Assembly: GCA_004193205.1 (NCBI GenBank)
Contig: RZUM01000021.1
Location: forward strand, 1 to 39,396
Direction of reading: 5' to 3'
From: Gordonia sediminis
Lineage (GTDB): Bacteria; Actinomycetota; Actinomycetes; Mycobacteriales; Mycobacteriaceae
Length of the DNA stretch: 39,396 bases
Shown: positions 1-6,378 of the stretch, one piece after another
Layout: each line of letters opens with the position of its first letter
How positions within the stretch are numbered: position 1 is the stretch's first letter
Notes under the pieces: generated by a model
What the model was told of the DNA's origin: nothing
Database searches by the model: none
Seen by the model: only the letters and a program-made list of their open reading frames with translations
Program-made: the position numbers and the translations under genes

Positions 1-123
1 GTCCTGCCATGTTCCTCATCGTCCCTTCTCCGCCCTCACCAGGGCAATCAGGACTCTAAAACAAGCCGGACCGATCTACGGGGGACACGCCAGAGGCGCT
101 GCTCGGCTTTCTTATTCAAAACC

Positions 124-132
124 TGTGGATAA
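124..132 (-). other. Perfect DnaA-box-like 9-mer
   Basis: TGTGGATAA on the plus strand is the exact complement of the classical DnaA box TTATCCACA. It lies just before a very A+T-rich stretch (about 136-195). A single box can occur by chance. The combination could mark a replication or copy-control site of the element, but no replication initiator gene is visible nearby. Confidence 0.3.
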
Positions 133-162
133 CTGCATCATTCTACATTTTGACTATTGCAA

Positions 163-191
163 TTATTAATAAAATAGCGCATACTTATAAT
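163..191 (+). promoter_or_regulatory. Candidate promoter of the Thr/Pro-rich secreted protein gene
   Basis: A perfect -10 hexamer TATAAT lies at 186-191 and a weak -35 (TTATTA, 163-168) 17 bp upstream. The GGAGA ribosome site (198-202) and ATG (211) follow closely, so the predicted leader would be very short. An alternative -35, TTGACT at 150-155, does not pair well with this -10. Confidence 0.4.
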
Positions 192-210
192 GTAAGCGGA
201 GACCTACAAA

Positions 211-633
211 ATGCAAGTCAAGAAACTAATTAAACTATCAGTCATCGTCGGAGCTATCCTCGCGATGAGCTTCGGCACTATTAACGTCGTGAATGGCCTT
301 AACAGCACTGCTACTACTACACCTCAAGCAGAGACCCAAAATCCCGCAGAGTCTCATACAGTGGAAACTCCAAGCGCTACCCCAGAACCTATTGCACCAG
401 CGGAGACTACGCCCCCTGAACCAGTGCAGACACCAGCACTGCCAAGCGACGACACCAGCACGACACCAACCCAAGCGACGACACCAACGTCTACTGAACC
501 AGTGACAACTCCTCTGTCAGCTGGCGATACTAGTCACAATGACCCAAATACCATTAGAGTCCAGGGAGTCCCACTTACTCCAAACCCGCGCGTGACTGTC
601 AGTGATCCGGTCACGCTCAACGTCAACGAATAA
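211..633 (+). CDS. Secreted Thr/Pro-rich small protein
   Basis: This 140-residue protein has a lysine-containing N-terminus and a hydrophobic core (about residues 7-29), typical of a signal peptide or N-terminal anchor. A long Thr/Pro/Ala/Glu/Ser-rich low-complexity stretch (about 30-105) follows, then a short C-terminal segment with several Val-Pro and Val-Thr pairs. It has a clear GGAGA ribosome site. Such composition is common in extended cell-wall spanning or glycosylated linkers. I recognise no domain. It is the first complete gene in the visible part of the element and is followed by the GT51 gene, so a cell-envelope role is plausible. That is inference; the sequence gives no enzyme signature. 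Confidence 0.65.
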   Translation: MQVKKLIKLSVIVGAILAMSFGTINVVNGLNSTATTTPQAETQNPAESHTVETPSATPEPIAPAETTPPEPVQTPALPSDDTSTTPTQATTPTSTEPVTTPLSAGDTSHNDPNTIRVQGVPLTPNPRVTVSDPVTLNVNE

Positions 634-681
634 CGACCCGGTGATCAAAATAGGCCGCTTCTTATAGCACAGACTGCCACA

Positions 682-727
682 CGTTAAAGCTGTTTTTAAT
701 CTCGGTCCCGTTGCCACGTTAAATCCA
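682..727 (+). pseudogene. Degenerate fragment resembling part of the 3139-3558 gene
   Basis: This stretch matches 3213-3258 at 34 of 46 positions by hand count. Translated in frame it gives VKAVFNLGPVATLN, against VKAAFNLARVATVK in the protein at 3139-3558. No start codon, ribosome site or extended open frame surrounds it. It looks like a decayed copy, although a shared non-coding motif cannot be excluded. Confidence 0.4.
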
Positions 728-825
728 TTGCAGGACAATGCGATATGTGATCAGTGGTGTCTACTGCATACAGAGCCTGTGTGATCGCCTTACTCATGAC
801 TGTCCCTATCCATCGGAGTTCTGCC

Positions 826-1797
826 ATGCGCATCAGTCACGACCCTCCCCTGCCGTGGCTTGCTGAACGTGAGCTCGAGAAGTCAGCCGAGATCGATCGA
901 TACGAGGCCGAACTCGGATACCCGTCCTACGACCCGCATCCCGAAACAGAGCCTGATCATCCCGAGCGGAGGTTCCGTCGTACTCGGCTTGCAGGCATCA
1001 TCTCGGCAATCACGCTCCTGGTCGTGGCGCTCGTCGCCTGCGTGCTTGCCCTCGCCCCGCGCTGGTGGACGCCCGACGAGAGCGCCTTCATTCGTGGCCA
1101 TGAGGGGGCGTATGTGTATGAGCACGTCACTCTGAACAACATCAGCCGATACATGATCGCTGCGGCCATCTCACACGAGGACATCGCCTTCCTCACGCGC
1201 ACGGAGGCGTTCGAGTGGGGCAAGTATGTCGGCACGGCTGAGTCCTACCTCGGTGGCGACCACGACATCGCAGGCGGCTCCACGATCCCGCAACAGCTCG
1301 TGAAGAACCTCTACCTGACACCAAGCACCACGCCGATCCGCAAGGCCGTGGAAGCGCTGATCGCCACGCCGACAGCAGTCACCCTGAGCAAGCCTCGCAT
1401 GATGGAGTTGTATCTGAATTACGCCCAGTTCGGCCAGGACATCTTCGGTATCTGTGCGGCCAGTTGGTATTACTTCGGCGAAGCGCCGTGGGATATGTCG
1501 CTCCCAGACGCGGCACAGCTCGCGAGCATCCTGCCGCTGCCCTCAGAGGCGCGCCGGGTCGATACGCCAACCGGTGGGGTGTACGTGCTTGGACCGAAGA
1601 GTTCGGAGCGGTTCCATACCGACCTGGCGCGGGTGACGAATGACGTGAAGTACCTCGGCTCCGACACGATGATGAAAGACATCGGGATAAAAGACGACGC
1701 GAGTGCCCATGCAGGTGAGCGGAGTACGACTGCCTCATGCTCGACGATGCCTGAAGGAGTGCGGGATCTGTTGCGGGAGAACGGGTATGGGTTCTAA
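826..1797 (+). CDS. Membrane-anchored GT51 monofunctional peptidoglycan glycosyltransferase
   Basis: This 323-residue protein starts at the ATG preceded by CGGAG; an upstream in-frame ATG at 754 has no good ribosome site. A charged cytoplasmic N-terminus (1-54) is followed by one transmembrane helix (about 55-77) and then a GT51 domain. The domain contains the HED motif with the expected catalytic Glu118, the signature GGSTIPQQLVKNLYL (150-164), and downstream RK..E and LYLNYAQFG segments. Family enzymes polymerise lipid II into glycan strands outside the membrane. No transpeptidase domain is present, as in MtgA-type proteins. Such a gene is unusual cargo for an integrated element. It could remodel the wall for transfer or surface exclusion, or substitute for host activity. 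It is convergent with the anchored protein gene ending 8 bp away. Confidence 0.88.
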   Translation: MRISHDPPLPWLAERELEKSAEIDRYEAELGYPSYDPHPETEPDHPERRFRRTRLAGIISAITLLVVALVACVLALAPRWWTPDESAFIRGHEGAYVYEHVTLNNISRYMIAAAISHEDIAFLTRTEAFEWGKYVGTAESYLGGDHDIAGGSTIPQQLVKNLYLTPSTTPIRKAVEALIATPTAVTLSKPRMMELYLNYAQFGQDIFGICAASWYYFGEAPWDMSLPDAAQLASILPLPSEARRVDTPTGGVYVLGPKSSERFHTDLARVTNDVKYLGSDTMMKDIGIKDDASAHAGERSTTASCSTMPEGVRDLLRENGYGF

Positions 1798-1805
1798 CTA
1801 GTCGG

Positions 1806-2819
1806 TCAACCAAGTCTCTTGTAGGTGTCTTCAAGTTGGTTGATCGTCGGTGATGACACGGCACTCGACCCTGCTGTGTCTGTAATTTGCTTCAACAGCA
1901 ACAAGTTCTGCTGTGCACATTTCTTGTTCTGACTCTTCATGATCTGGGCCTGTACATTGCCCTCCGTTGTCGCCATCACCGCATTCTGTAGCGGCAAAGA
2001 CTCCCCACCATACGACCACAGTGAGACTTGCGCAACAAATACCATTATCTGGTAGTTCGATATTCTCTGTACCTTAGGGCCAATGAATACAGACATCATA
2101 TCCGAGGCACGAGGCGCAACGGCAAAGTTGAGTTTCGCATCGAAATCGCCGGGAAGCGGTGCCGCCTTTGGCGGAAACCATTTACTCTCAGGGTAATCGA
2201 ACAGCACGGTGTAGCGCCCTGTGACAAGACCAGGTCCGCCGCCCGAGTCTGTACAATCACCGAGATACGCTATAAGAGGAATTTTGACGCTAACACGGTC
2301 AATTACGTAAGTGCTGTCACCATCGTTGCTCAGCCCGACTACAAGCGGACGCGCCTTCAACTCCGTCTGAGTCAGCACCGGAGGCTGGTAACTGTCATCC
2401 ATTACCTCCCCGCTAATATCCTTCTCGAACGCGACGTCAAGCGACTTTACGGATAGGGTTGCGGGGACATTCGCCTCAACACTGCAGTTCAGATTGATGT
2501 TATTGCCATTCGCGTTGCAATCAGAGTTCGAGAACTCTCCCATCACTGGAGTTGCAGTACCAGTCACAGTCTTCTGAAAAACCTGGACTCCGGCGAAGAC
2601 TGCGCTGGCGACAGCTGCGAGAGCAGCGACGATTGACACCGAGATAGTGAGGGCCTTATGCCTCCGAACGAACGATCTCCGGTCATCAGAGGTAGTTGGC
2701 TGACTCGCCGCCAGCGCGGTCGGCGTTCGGCCGTCAGGAGGTTGCGGCATCTCGGTAGGGGAGTCTCGACCCGGTCGCATCCAATATGCGTGATCAGGAT
2801 CGCGCGGGGTCTCTACCAT
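1806..2819 (-). CDS. Single-pass membrane protein with extracytoplasmic domain, unknown function
   Basis: This 337-residue protein has a Pro-rich cytoplasmic N-terminus (1-55), one transmembrane helix (about 57-79), and a large extracytoplasmic part with four cysteines able to form disulfides. I chose the second in-frame ATG because GGGAGG lies at the right distance before it; the earlier ATG at 2837 overlaps that site. I recognise no family. The topology (short inside, long outside, beta-rich middle) suggests a surface or envelope protein. It is convergent with the GT51 gene, and with the Thr/Pro-rich secreted protein it makes a set of three envelope-directed proteins in the element. Confidence 0.65.
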   Translation of the reverse strand: MVETPRDPDHAYWMRPGRDSPTEMPQPPDGRTPTALAASQPTTSDDRRSFVRRHKALTISVSIVAALAAVASAVFAGVQVFQKTVTGTATPVMGEFSNSDCNANGNNINLNCSVEANVPATLSVKSLDVAFEKDISGEVMDDSYQPPVLTQTELKARPLVVGLSNDGDSTYVIDRVSVKIPLIAYLGDCTDSGGGPGLVTGRYTVLFDYPESKWFPPKAAPLPGDFDAKLNFAVAPRASDMMSVFIGPKVQRISNYQIMVFVAQVSLWSYGGESLPLQNAVMATTEGNVQAQIMKSQNKKCAQQNLLLLKQITDTAGSSAVSSPTINQLEDTYKRLG

Positions 2820-3029
2820 CTGCGCTCGTCCTCCCATCCTGCCAGGCCGGAGTGGTACGAACCCTCATGCTACGGCTTCTGCTGGCAGCTTCGTAGGTGA
2901 ACTAGACGACGCGCACTGTCTCTGATAGACAACCGTGACACTCCGCGTGGGTTGACACATCTGATCTAGCAGACGTCAGGTCGCTCGGCTGCACTTGCTT
3001 TCCATGGTGGGACGGCCATCGCTTTTGTA

Positions 3030-3058
3030 TTGACTTATGTACCAGACTATGCTATGAT
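3030..3058 (+). promoter_or_regulatory. Near-consensus housekeeping promoter
   Basis: TTGACT (3030-3035) is separated by exactly 17 bp from TATGAT (3053-3058). Each hexamer differs from consensus at one position. The surrounding 160 bp are strikingly A+T-rich for this genome. The predicted transcription start is near 3065, almost at the ATG at 3069, suggesting a leaderless or nearly leaderless message for the downstream small ORF. Confidence 0.6.
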
Positions 3059-3068
3059 AAGTGATGTA

Positions 3069-3218
3069 ATGAAGATATACCGCGAAAACAAACTTGATCC
3101 AAAACAAACGATTATCGTAAATACCAAGCAGTACCTGCATGATCATGGTGAGCAAATCACCGATTCGATCACAAGGTTCTTTGAAACCCAAGGCGGCTCG
3201 CGTCCAAGCGCTCGTTAA
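3069..3218 (+). CDS. Small unknown protein (49 aa), possibly leaderless
   Basis: This short reading frame lies directly after the near-consensus promoter at 3030-3058. An earlier in-frame ATG at 3036 would fall inside the promoter, so I chose the ATG at 3069. The 49-residue product is Lys/Asn/Gln-rich at first, has a helical YLHDHGEQITDSITRFFE segment and ends Ser/Arg-rich. It overlaps the next frame (3139-3558) by 80 bp. Either it is a separate small protein coupled to the next gene, or the two frames are one gene broken by a frameshift. I recognise no family. Confidence 0.35.
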   Translation: MKIYRENKLDPKQTIIVNTKQYLHDHGEQITDSITRFFETQGGSRPSAR

Positions 3219-3558
3219 AGCCGCCTTTAACCTTGCGCGCGTTGCCACGGTAAAACTGCACGGGCACACTGGATTTGACGCCCCGTTAGAAGAAGTAACT
3301 ACTATCGCTGCCGAGCTCGACGGTGAAGATCAGCTCGAGTTCGCCACACCGCTTGAACATATAGAGCTCCAGGAACCTGAGTACCAAGCCGCCCTCGGTG
3401 CCCTTGCCTTGCAACGCGCACAGCAATGGCTCGACGTTGCTCGCATGTGCCGTGAGGTGCTCGTCGAGCAAGGTCAGCTTGAGAAGAGCCGCAAGCGCGT
3501 GCCGGTGCTGCGAGATGTGTTGCCAGGGTTGGCCGAGAAGTATGAGGGCGGCGAGTAG
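3139..3558 (+). CDS. Unknown element-encoded helical protein
   Basis: The product is up to 139 residues; alternative starts are ATG 3145 and GTG 3148, and none has a strong ribosome site. The early part is basic (SLKPKAARVQALVKAAFNLARV). A middle acidic segment (about 45-85) is followed by a long predicted helix (about 92-118) and a basic tail. I recognise no domain. A degenerate partial copy of the early segment lies at 682-727. The gene overlaps the preceding small frame and is followed by a nuclease cluster with its own promoter. Coding is supported by open-frame length and codon pattern from about 3185 onward. Confidence 0.55.
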   Translation: MIMVSKSPIRSQGSLKPKAARVQALVKAAFNLARVATVKLHGHTGFDAPLEEVTTIAAELDGEDQLEFATPLEHIELQEPEYQAALGALALQRAQQWLDVARMCREVLVEQGQLEKSRKRVPVLRDVLPGLAEKYEGGE

Positions 3559-3578
3559 TTCTGAAGTGGTTGTGTCCG

Positions 3579-3606
3579 TTTACAATTTGAGCGCCGTGTG
3601 CATAAA
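3579..3606 (+). promoter_or_regulatory. Candidate promoter of the 3618-4880 gene group
   Basis: TTTACA (3579-3584) lies 16 bp upstream of CATAAA (3601-3606), just ahead of the start codons at 3606 and 3618. If used, transcription would start near 3613, which favours ATG 3618 as the translation start and a very short leader. Confidence 0.35.
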
Positions 3607-3617
3607 TGTGGGCAGTC

Positions 3618-3908
3618 ATGAAGGAGTCAACGCCACCCATCGAGCGGAAGCGAAAAGCGGAGAAAGCCTGGGCAATTGGGCTCGGTGCGGCGGCAATTTG
3701 GGAGCTGACTTGCGACAAGGGCGAGACGCTCAGCGAGGCTTTGGATTATCCACTATCGAAGCGGATAGGCAAGCATGTGACGCGAGCGGTTATCGGGGTG
3801 ACGGCGCTTCATCTTGGGAATGCCCTGCCAAGTCGAGTCGATCCATATCACCAGGTCGGCCGGCTGATCAGTCATATGCGTGGTCACGAGGATGGTGATG
3901 CGGGGTAA
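3618..3908 (+). CDS. Small phage-type protein, DUF7427-like
   Basis: This 96-residue protein starts at the second ATG; ATG 3606 would add four residues but overlaps the putative -10. A basic N-terminus (PPIERKRKAEKAW) precedes a hydrophobic segment (about 20-32). Later come SEALDYPLSKRIGKHVTRAVIGVTALHLGNALP and a DPYH motif. The pattern resembles a small family of actinophage proteins that often carries the label DUF7427; I make that link from memory with moderate confidence. No enzymatic residues are evident. Its end overlaps the VRR-NUC-type gene by 11 bp, so the two are probably translationally coupled. Confidence 0.6.
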   Translation: MKESTPPIERKRKAEKAWAIGLGAAAIWELTCDKGETLSEALDYPLSKRIGKHVTRAVIGVTALHLGNALPSRVDPYHQVGRLISHMRGHEDGDAG

Positions 3909-4320
3909 TCGAGAAAACGACATCTACCGCCTTATCGCACTACACCTCCGGACGCAGTACAGGTCGACGCCGTTCAGGTTTGATCTGGCGGGGGTCAATA
4001 ATTCCAGCCAGTACTCCCGAGGTCTATACAAGTCTCTCAACGGTGATTCCGGTTTCCCCGACTTGATCATCTATCAGAGGTCGCACCCTGCCTTCGGTCA
4101 GTTCGTCGGCTGCGCGATTGAAGTGAAGGTTGAAGGCACTCGCATACGGCGCAAGGACGGCACGCTGGTGGCCGACGAGCACATCCGTGAGCAAGCCGAG
4201 TGGTTGAAGCGGCTCAACGATCAAGGCTATTATGCGGCATTTGGAGTGGGGCTAACGAGCTGCATCGAGCTGGTCGATAAGTACTTGAGCGGCACCACAA
4301 ATCAGATAATCGAGTTCTAA
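3898..4320 (+). CDS. VRR-NUC-type (PD-(D/E)XK) nuclease
   Basis: This 140-residue protein starts at the ATG preceded by GAGG at a 6-bp spacing; upstream in-frame ATGs (3880, 3892) are less well placed. It shows the order of a small PD-(D/E)XK nuclease: an N-terminal acidic residue (Glu6), then GFPDLII with Asp55, then AIEVKVE with Glu75 and Lys77, then EQAEWL with Gln99 and YYAAFGVG. Compact stand-alone VRR-NUC proteins are frequent in phages and are structure-specific or nicking nucleases. The partner gene upstream overlaps it, and a DUF3846 gene follows 65 bp downstream. A role in element DNA replication or processing is inference; a restriction role is less likely, since no methyltransferase is nearby. 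Confidence 0.75.
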   Translation: MRGNRENDIYRLIALHLRTQYRSTPFRFDLAGVNNSSQYSRGLYKSLNGDSGFPDLIIYQRSHPAFGQFVGCAIEVKVEGTRIRRKDGTLVADEHIREQAEWLKRLNDQGYYAAFGVGLTSCIELVDKYLSGTTNQIIEF

Positions 4321-4385
4321 ATCGCGACGAGCACGCTGCACCGGGACTTCCGATGTGGCGCACATCTTCACGATTGGAGACAGTC

Positions 4386-4880
4386 ATGGCGCGAATCAAC
4401 GCCATCCACGTACCTGCAGACGATGATGAAGAAGCTCAGCTCGTAACTATTGAGCAGGGCGACATCACTGTGATCCAGCGTTTCGTTGGCGGCTGGTTCG
4501 GTGTCGTCAGTGCTGGCGACGAATCACCAACCTCGTTCTGGCACCACGACGATGGAAAAATTCTGGGTCTACCAGTCAATCGCAGGGCGACACTCTTGCT
4601 CTGCGCTCTCGATCATCGATGGGTTGGTCACGACGTTCTCGTTGGCGACATACTGCTCACCGGCGACCCTGATGATGAAGGCGATACGCAGTCAGTGTCG
4701 CAGGAACTGGTCGACCTGATCTTCCACACACAGCCCTACAAGGTAGAGGTGCAAGCTCCAGGGCCAGACTGGAACAGCAACCAGATGCGATACGAGAGCT
4801 TCTGGGATGCGCTGTGGGCAGCATATGACCTTGCAACCAGGTGGGCGCTTGTCAGCGCTTGGCGTGTAGCTGCCGCATGA
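4386..4880 (+). CDS. DUF3846 domain-containing protein
   Basis: This 164-residue protein starts at the ATG preceded by GGAGA (4376-4380); the frame extends upstream to 4353 without a good ribosome site. Residues about 1-105 fit the DUF3846 pattern: an IHVP opening, an IQRFVGGWFGVV segment, a GLPVNRRAT segment, then LVGDILLTGDPDDEG. DUF3846 proteins are common in phages and mobile elements and often contain this core alone. Their biochemical role is not known to me. The acidic and aromatic C-terminal extension (about 105-164) is specific to this protein. It is followed by an intrinsic terminator and probably closes the 3618-4880 transcription unit. Confidence 0.75.
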   Translation: MARINAIHVPADDDEEAQLVTIEQGDITVIQRFVGGWFGVVSAGDESPTSFWHHDDGKILGLPVNRRATLLLCALDHRWVGHDVLVGDILLTGDPDDEGDTQSVSQELVDLIFHTQPYKVEVQAPGPDWNSNQMRYESFWDALWAAYDLATRWALVSAWRVAAA

Positions 4881-4900
4881 GTCTCGTCGTGGATGTAAGA

Positions 4901-4928
4901 CCCGCTGTCGATATGGCAGCGGGCTTTT
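4901..4928 (+). terminator. Intrinsic terminator after the DUF3846 gene
   Basis: CCCGCTG (4901-4907) pairs with CAGCGGG (4917-4923) around a 9-nt loop, followed by C and four T residues (4925-4928). It lies 21 bp after the DUF3846 stop codon, as expected for the end of that transcription unit. Confidence 0.75.
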
Positions 4929-4988
4929 CAAGTTAGTGCTCAGGCAATGGAGCGCTCGATAGAATCACGACACCGCGTGCACTAATCG

Positions 4989-5297
4989 ATGCGGATGAAC
5001 GCATACTCAAACTTGATTGGTATCCACCGCACTTTGATGCAGGCAGCAGTCGTGGCTGTTCAAGTCGAGCAGTCGCTCGCCGGCAAGAAGCGCGTGACTA
5101 TAACCCTTTCAGGCATTGAACCGATCGATATCCAATTTGTGACGCTTGATAGCGATACTGTGACAGGCATGATGGCCGATGGCCGGCTTGTAGTGGTCAG
5201 TCTGCACCAGGAATCAGAGCGGGAGAATCATCAGGCCACGATCGCCATTCACCGCGACGAAGAGACCCGCCATCTGAGTGACAGCGTGGGTCAGTGA
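4989..5297 (+). CDS. Hypothetical protein
   Basis: This 102-residue frame starts at ATG 4989, with a second ATG at 4995. The product is predicted to be helical at first (about 8-32) and then beta-rich (KRVTITLSGIEPIDIQFVTLDSDTVTGMM, RLVVVSLHQ), ending in a charged tail. I recognise no family. Its 3' end overlaps the opposite-strand gene by 7 bp, so the two are convergent. It follows the terminator at 4901-4928 and would need its own promoter, which I cannot point to clearly. Confidence 0.5.
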   Translation: MRMNAYSNLIGIHRTLMQAAVVAVQVEQSLAGKKRVTITLSGIEPIDIQFVTLDSDTVTGMMADGRLVVVSLHQESERENHQATIAIHRDEETRHLSDSVGQ

Positions 5298-5734
5298 GTC
5301 AGTCCGTCACGCTCAACCTGTCGAATCAACTTAAGCGCCTCGTCGTAACGTCTGTCTGGTCCGATCATGTGTGCGGCTTCGATGTCAGGGTTATTCACCA
5401 GCAGCTGCGCGAGAGCGACAGCAATGTCGCAGTCAAAAATGAACCAGCTGTACTTATCGACCTCGGGGTTCTCAGCCTCTCCACGTTGGCCAAAGTGACC
5501 ACCGAAGTCGCGGATCTCTTTGTAGCTGAACGTCTGCAACGGTATGCCGTTCCCATTGCCAAGCAGGTGAACACTCGCAGGTACTCCCCTGTCCTCGTCG
5601 AGCGCTCGAATGTGTACCTCGATGGCGAGCCGGTAGAGGTCGAGCAAGAGCGTGGGTCCATCGATGCCGAATGGATGAAGCTCCGACTCGACGTATGCAC
5701 GGACATCGGCAGGGTCCATTGACTTGTCGAGCAT
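5291..5734 (-). CDS. Hypothetical element protein
   Basis: This 147-residue protein starts at the ATG preceded by AAGGA at about 8 bp; ATG 5743 is an alternative, and the long upstream extension to 5914 lacks a ribosome site. The sequence is acidic and looks globular. It has a helical LLLDLYRLAIEVHIRAL segment (about 33-50), a central Gly/Phe-rich YKEIRDFGGHFGQRGEAENPEVDKYSWFIFD region, and a helical C-terminus with DIAVALAQLLVNNPDIEAAHMIG. I recognise no family and see no catalytic signature. It shares its strand with the 5871-6179 gene but is separated from it by a hairpin. Confidence 0.55.
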   Translation of the reverse strand: MLDKSMDPADVRAYVESELHPFGIDGPTLLLDLYRLAIEVHIRALDEDRGVPASVHLLGNGNGIPLQTFSYKEIRDFGGHFGQRGEAENPEVDKYSWFIFDCDIAVALAQLLVNNPDIEAAHMIGPDRRYDEALKLIRQVERDGLTH

Positions 5735-5780
5735 TGTAGGCATCCTTACGTTGGTAGGTTGACGATACGGCCAGTTAAAT

Positions 5781-5825
5781 ACCCCGCGCCCAGGATGCAG
5801 CGTTGCATCGACCGGGTCACGGGGT
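5781..5825 (-). terminator. Compound hairpin between two minus-strand genes
   Basis: An outer stem ACCCCG (5781-5786)/CGGGGT (5820-5825) encloses an inner stem GATGCA (5794-5799)/TGCATC (5804-5809). Read on the minus strand it ends in GGGGT followed by A+T-rich sequence. It probably terminates the 5871-6179 transcript upstream of the next minus-strand gene. Confidence 0.45.
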
Positions 5826-5870
5826 TTCTGTATGGAGTTGTGGTTGTAGGGACATGGAACTTGATGCCGG

Positions 5871-6179
5871 TCAGGAACCAGGCTTGAAGTTACGACGACG
5901 ACCGCGAAGGCCATCTGATGCTTCCAGAACGTTGAGAGGGATCACCTTCTCGAGCTCTGTTGCAGTTGCAGCAACTTCTTTGGACGTACCGTCGGGGTAT
6001 TGAATCTCGATGTTCACGAGATTCGCGACGGTCTTGAGCGTTTCGATCTCGCCGACAGCGGCATCGAATTGCTTGTCCTCGGACAACTTCGGATGGTCAC
6101 GGATGACCACCCGAACGGCTTCGGAATCTTTCAGATCCACGCCGCTGATGTCACTGACCTTGACATTCTTAATTGCCAT
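5871..6179 (-). CDS. Small conserved-looking protein with basic C-terminus
   Basis: This 102-residue protein has a strong ribosome site (AGGGGG) before its ATG. It opens MAIKNVKVSDISGVDL, has a beta-rich valine segment (AVRVVIRDHP), then a helix (about 37-55) and a strand pair (VNIEIQYPDGTSKEV). It ends with a helix and the basic RGRRRNF tail. I have a general impression of similar small proteins in actinobacterial genomes but cannot name the family. The opening and basic tail recall nucleoid-associated Lsr2, but the Lsr2 core and its DNA-binding RGR are absent, so I do not assign it. It is transcribed divergently from the HNH-integrase pair and could be a regulator of them, which is inference. 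Confidence 0.6.
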   Translation of the reverse strand: MAIKNVKVSDISGVDLKDSEAVRVVIRDHPKLSEDKQFDAAVGEIETLKTVANLVNIEIQYPDGTSKEVAATATELEKVIPLNVLEASDGLRGRRRNFKPGS

Positions 6180-6240
6180 AATTCACCCCCTCTACTGGGT
6201 GTTGGGTACAGTGATAATCGGATGACCATCACTTACCTTA

Positions 6241-6268
6241 TTTATGCACTAAATCATTCCCTTATCAA
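6241..6268 (-). promoter_or_regulatory. Candidate promoter of the 5871-6179 gene
   Basis: On the minus strand TTGATA (6268-6263) is followed after 16 bp by CATAAA (6246-6241), about 62 bp upstream of the ATG. It lies in the A+T-rich divergent region shared with the HNH gene. Confidence 0.4.
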
Positions 6269-6285
6269 GGGGAAAGGAATATAAT
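6257..6285 (+). promoter_or_regulatory. Candidate promoter of the HNH-integrase pair
   Basis: A perfect TATAAT (6280-6285) is preceded 17 bp upstream by a weak -35, TTCCCT (6257-6262). It overlaps the candidate opposite-strand promoter (6241-6268), so the two may interfere. The resulting leader (about 6292-6378) contains the hairpin at 6303-6326. Confidence 0.45.
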
Positions 6286-6302
6286 TGAGGTATTAACAAC
6301 TA

Positions 6303-6326
6303 AACTCCCGAATGCAGTCGGGAGTT
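6303..6326 (+). promoter_or_regulatory. Leader hairpin upstream of the HNH-integrase pair
   Basis: AACTCCCGA (6303-6311) and TCGGGAGTT (6318-6326) form a perfect 9-bp stem with a 6-nt loop, 53 bp before the HNH gene start. No T-tract follows directly, though TCTTGATTAT is A+T-rich. It could be an attenuator or operator in the leader of the endonuclease-integrase transcript. Confidence 0.5.
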
Positions 6327-6378
6327 CATGTCTTGATTATATAGCGTGATCTCCTACTTGGGAATATAGGAGACGTAA

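Noticed and set aside
211-2819. Complete conjugation or phage lysis module
   Set aside because: No ATPase, relaxase, holin or endolysin is recognisable in the window; only envelope-directed cargo can be supported.
3880-4320. Restriction-modification system around the PD-(D/E)XK protein
   Set aside because: No methyltransferase or specificity gene is nearby, and the small single-domain form fits a phage VRR-NUC protein better.
5871-6179. Lsr2-like nucleoid protein
   Set aside because: Opening and basic tail are only superficially similar; the Lsr2 dimerisation core and its RGR DNA-binding motif in context are missing.
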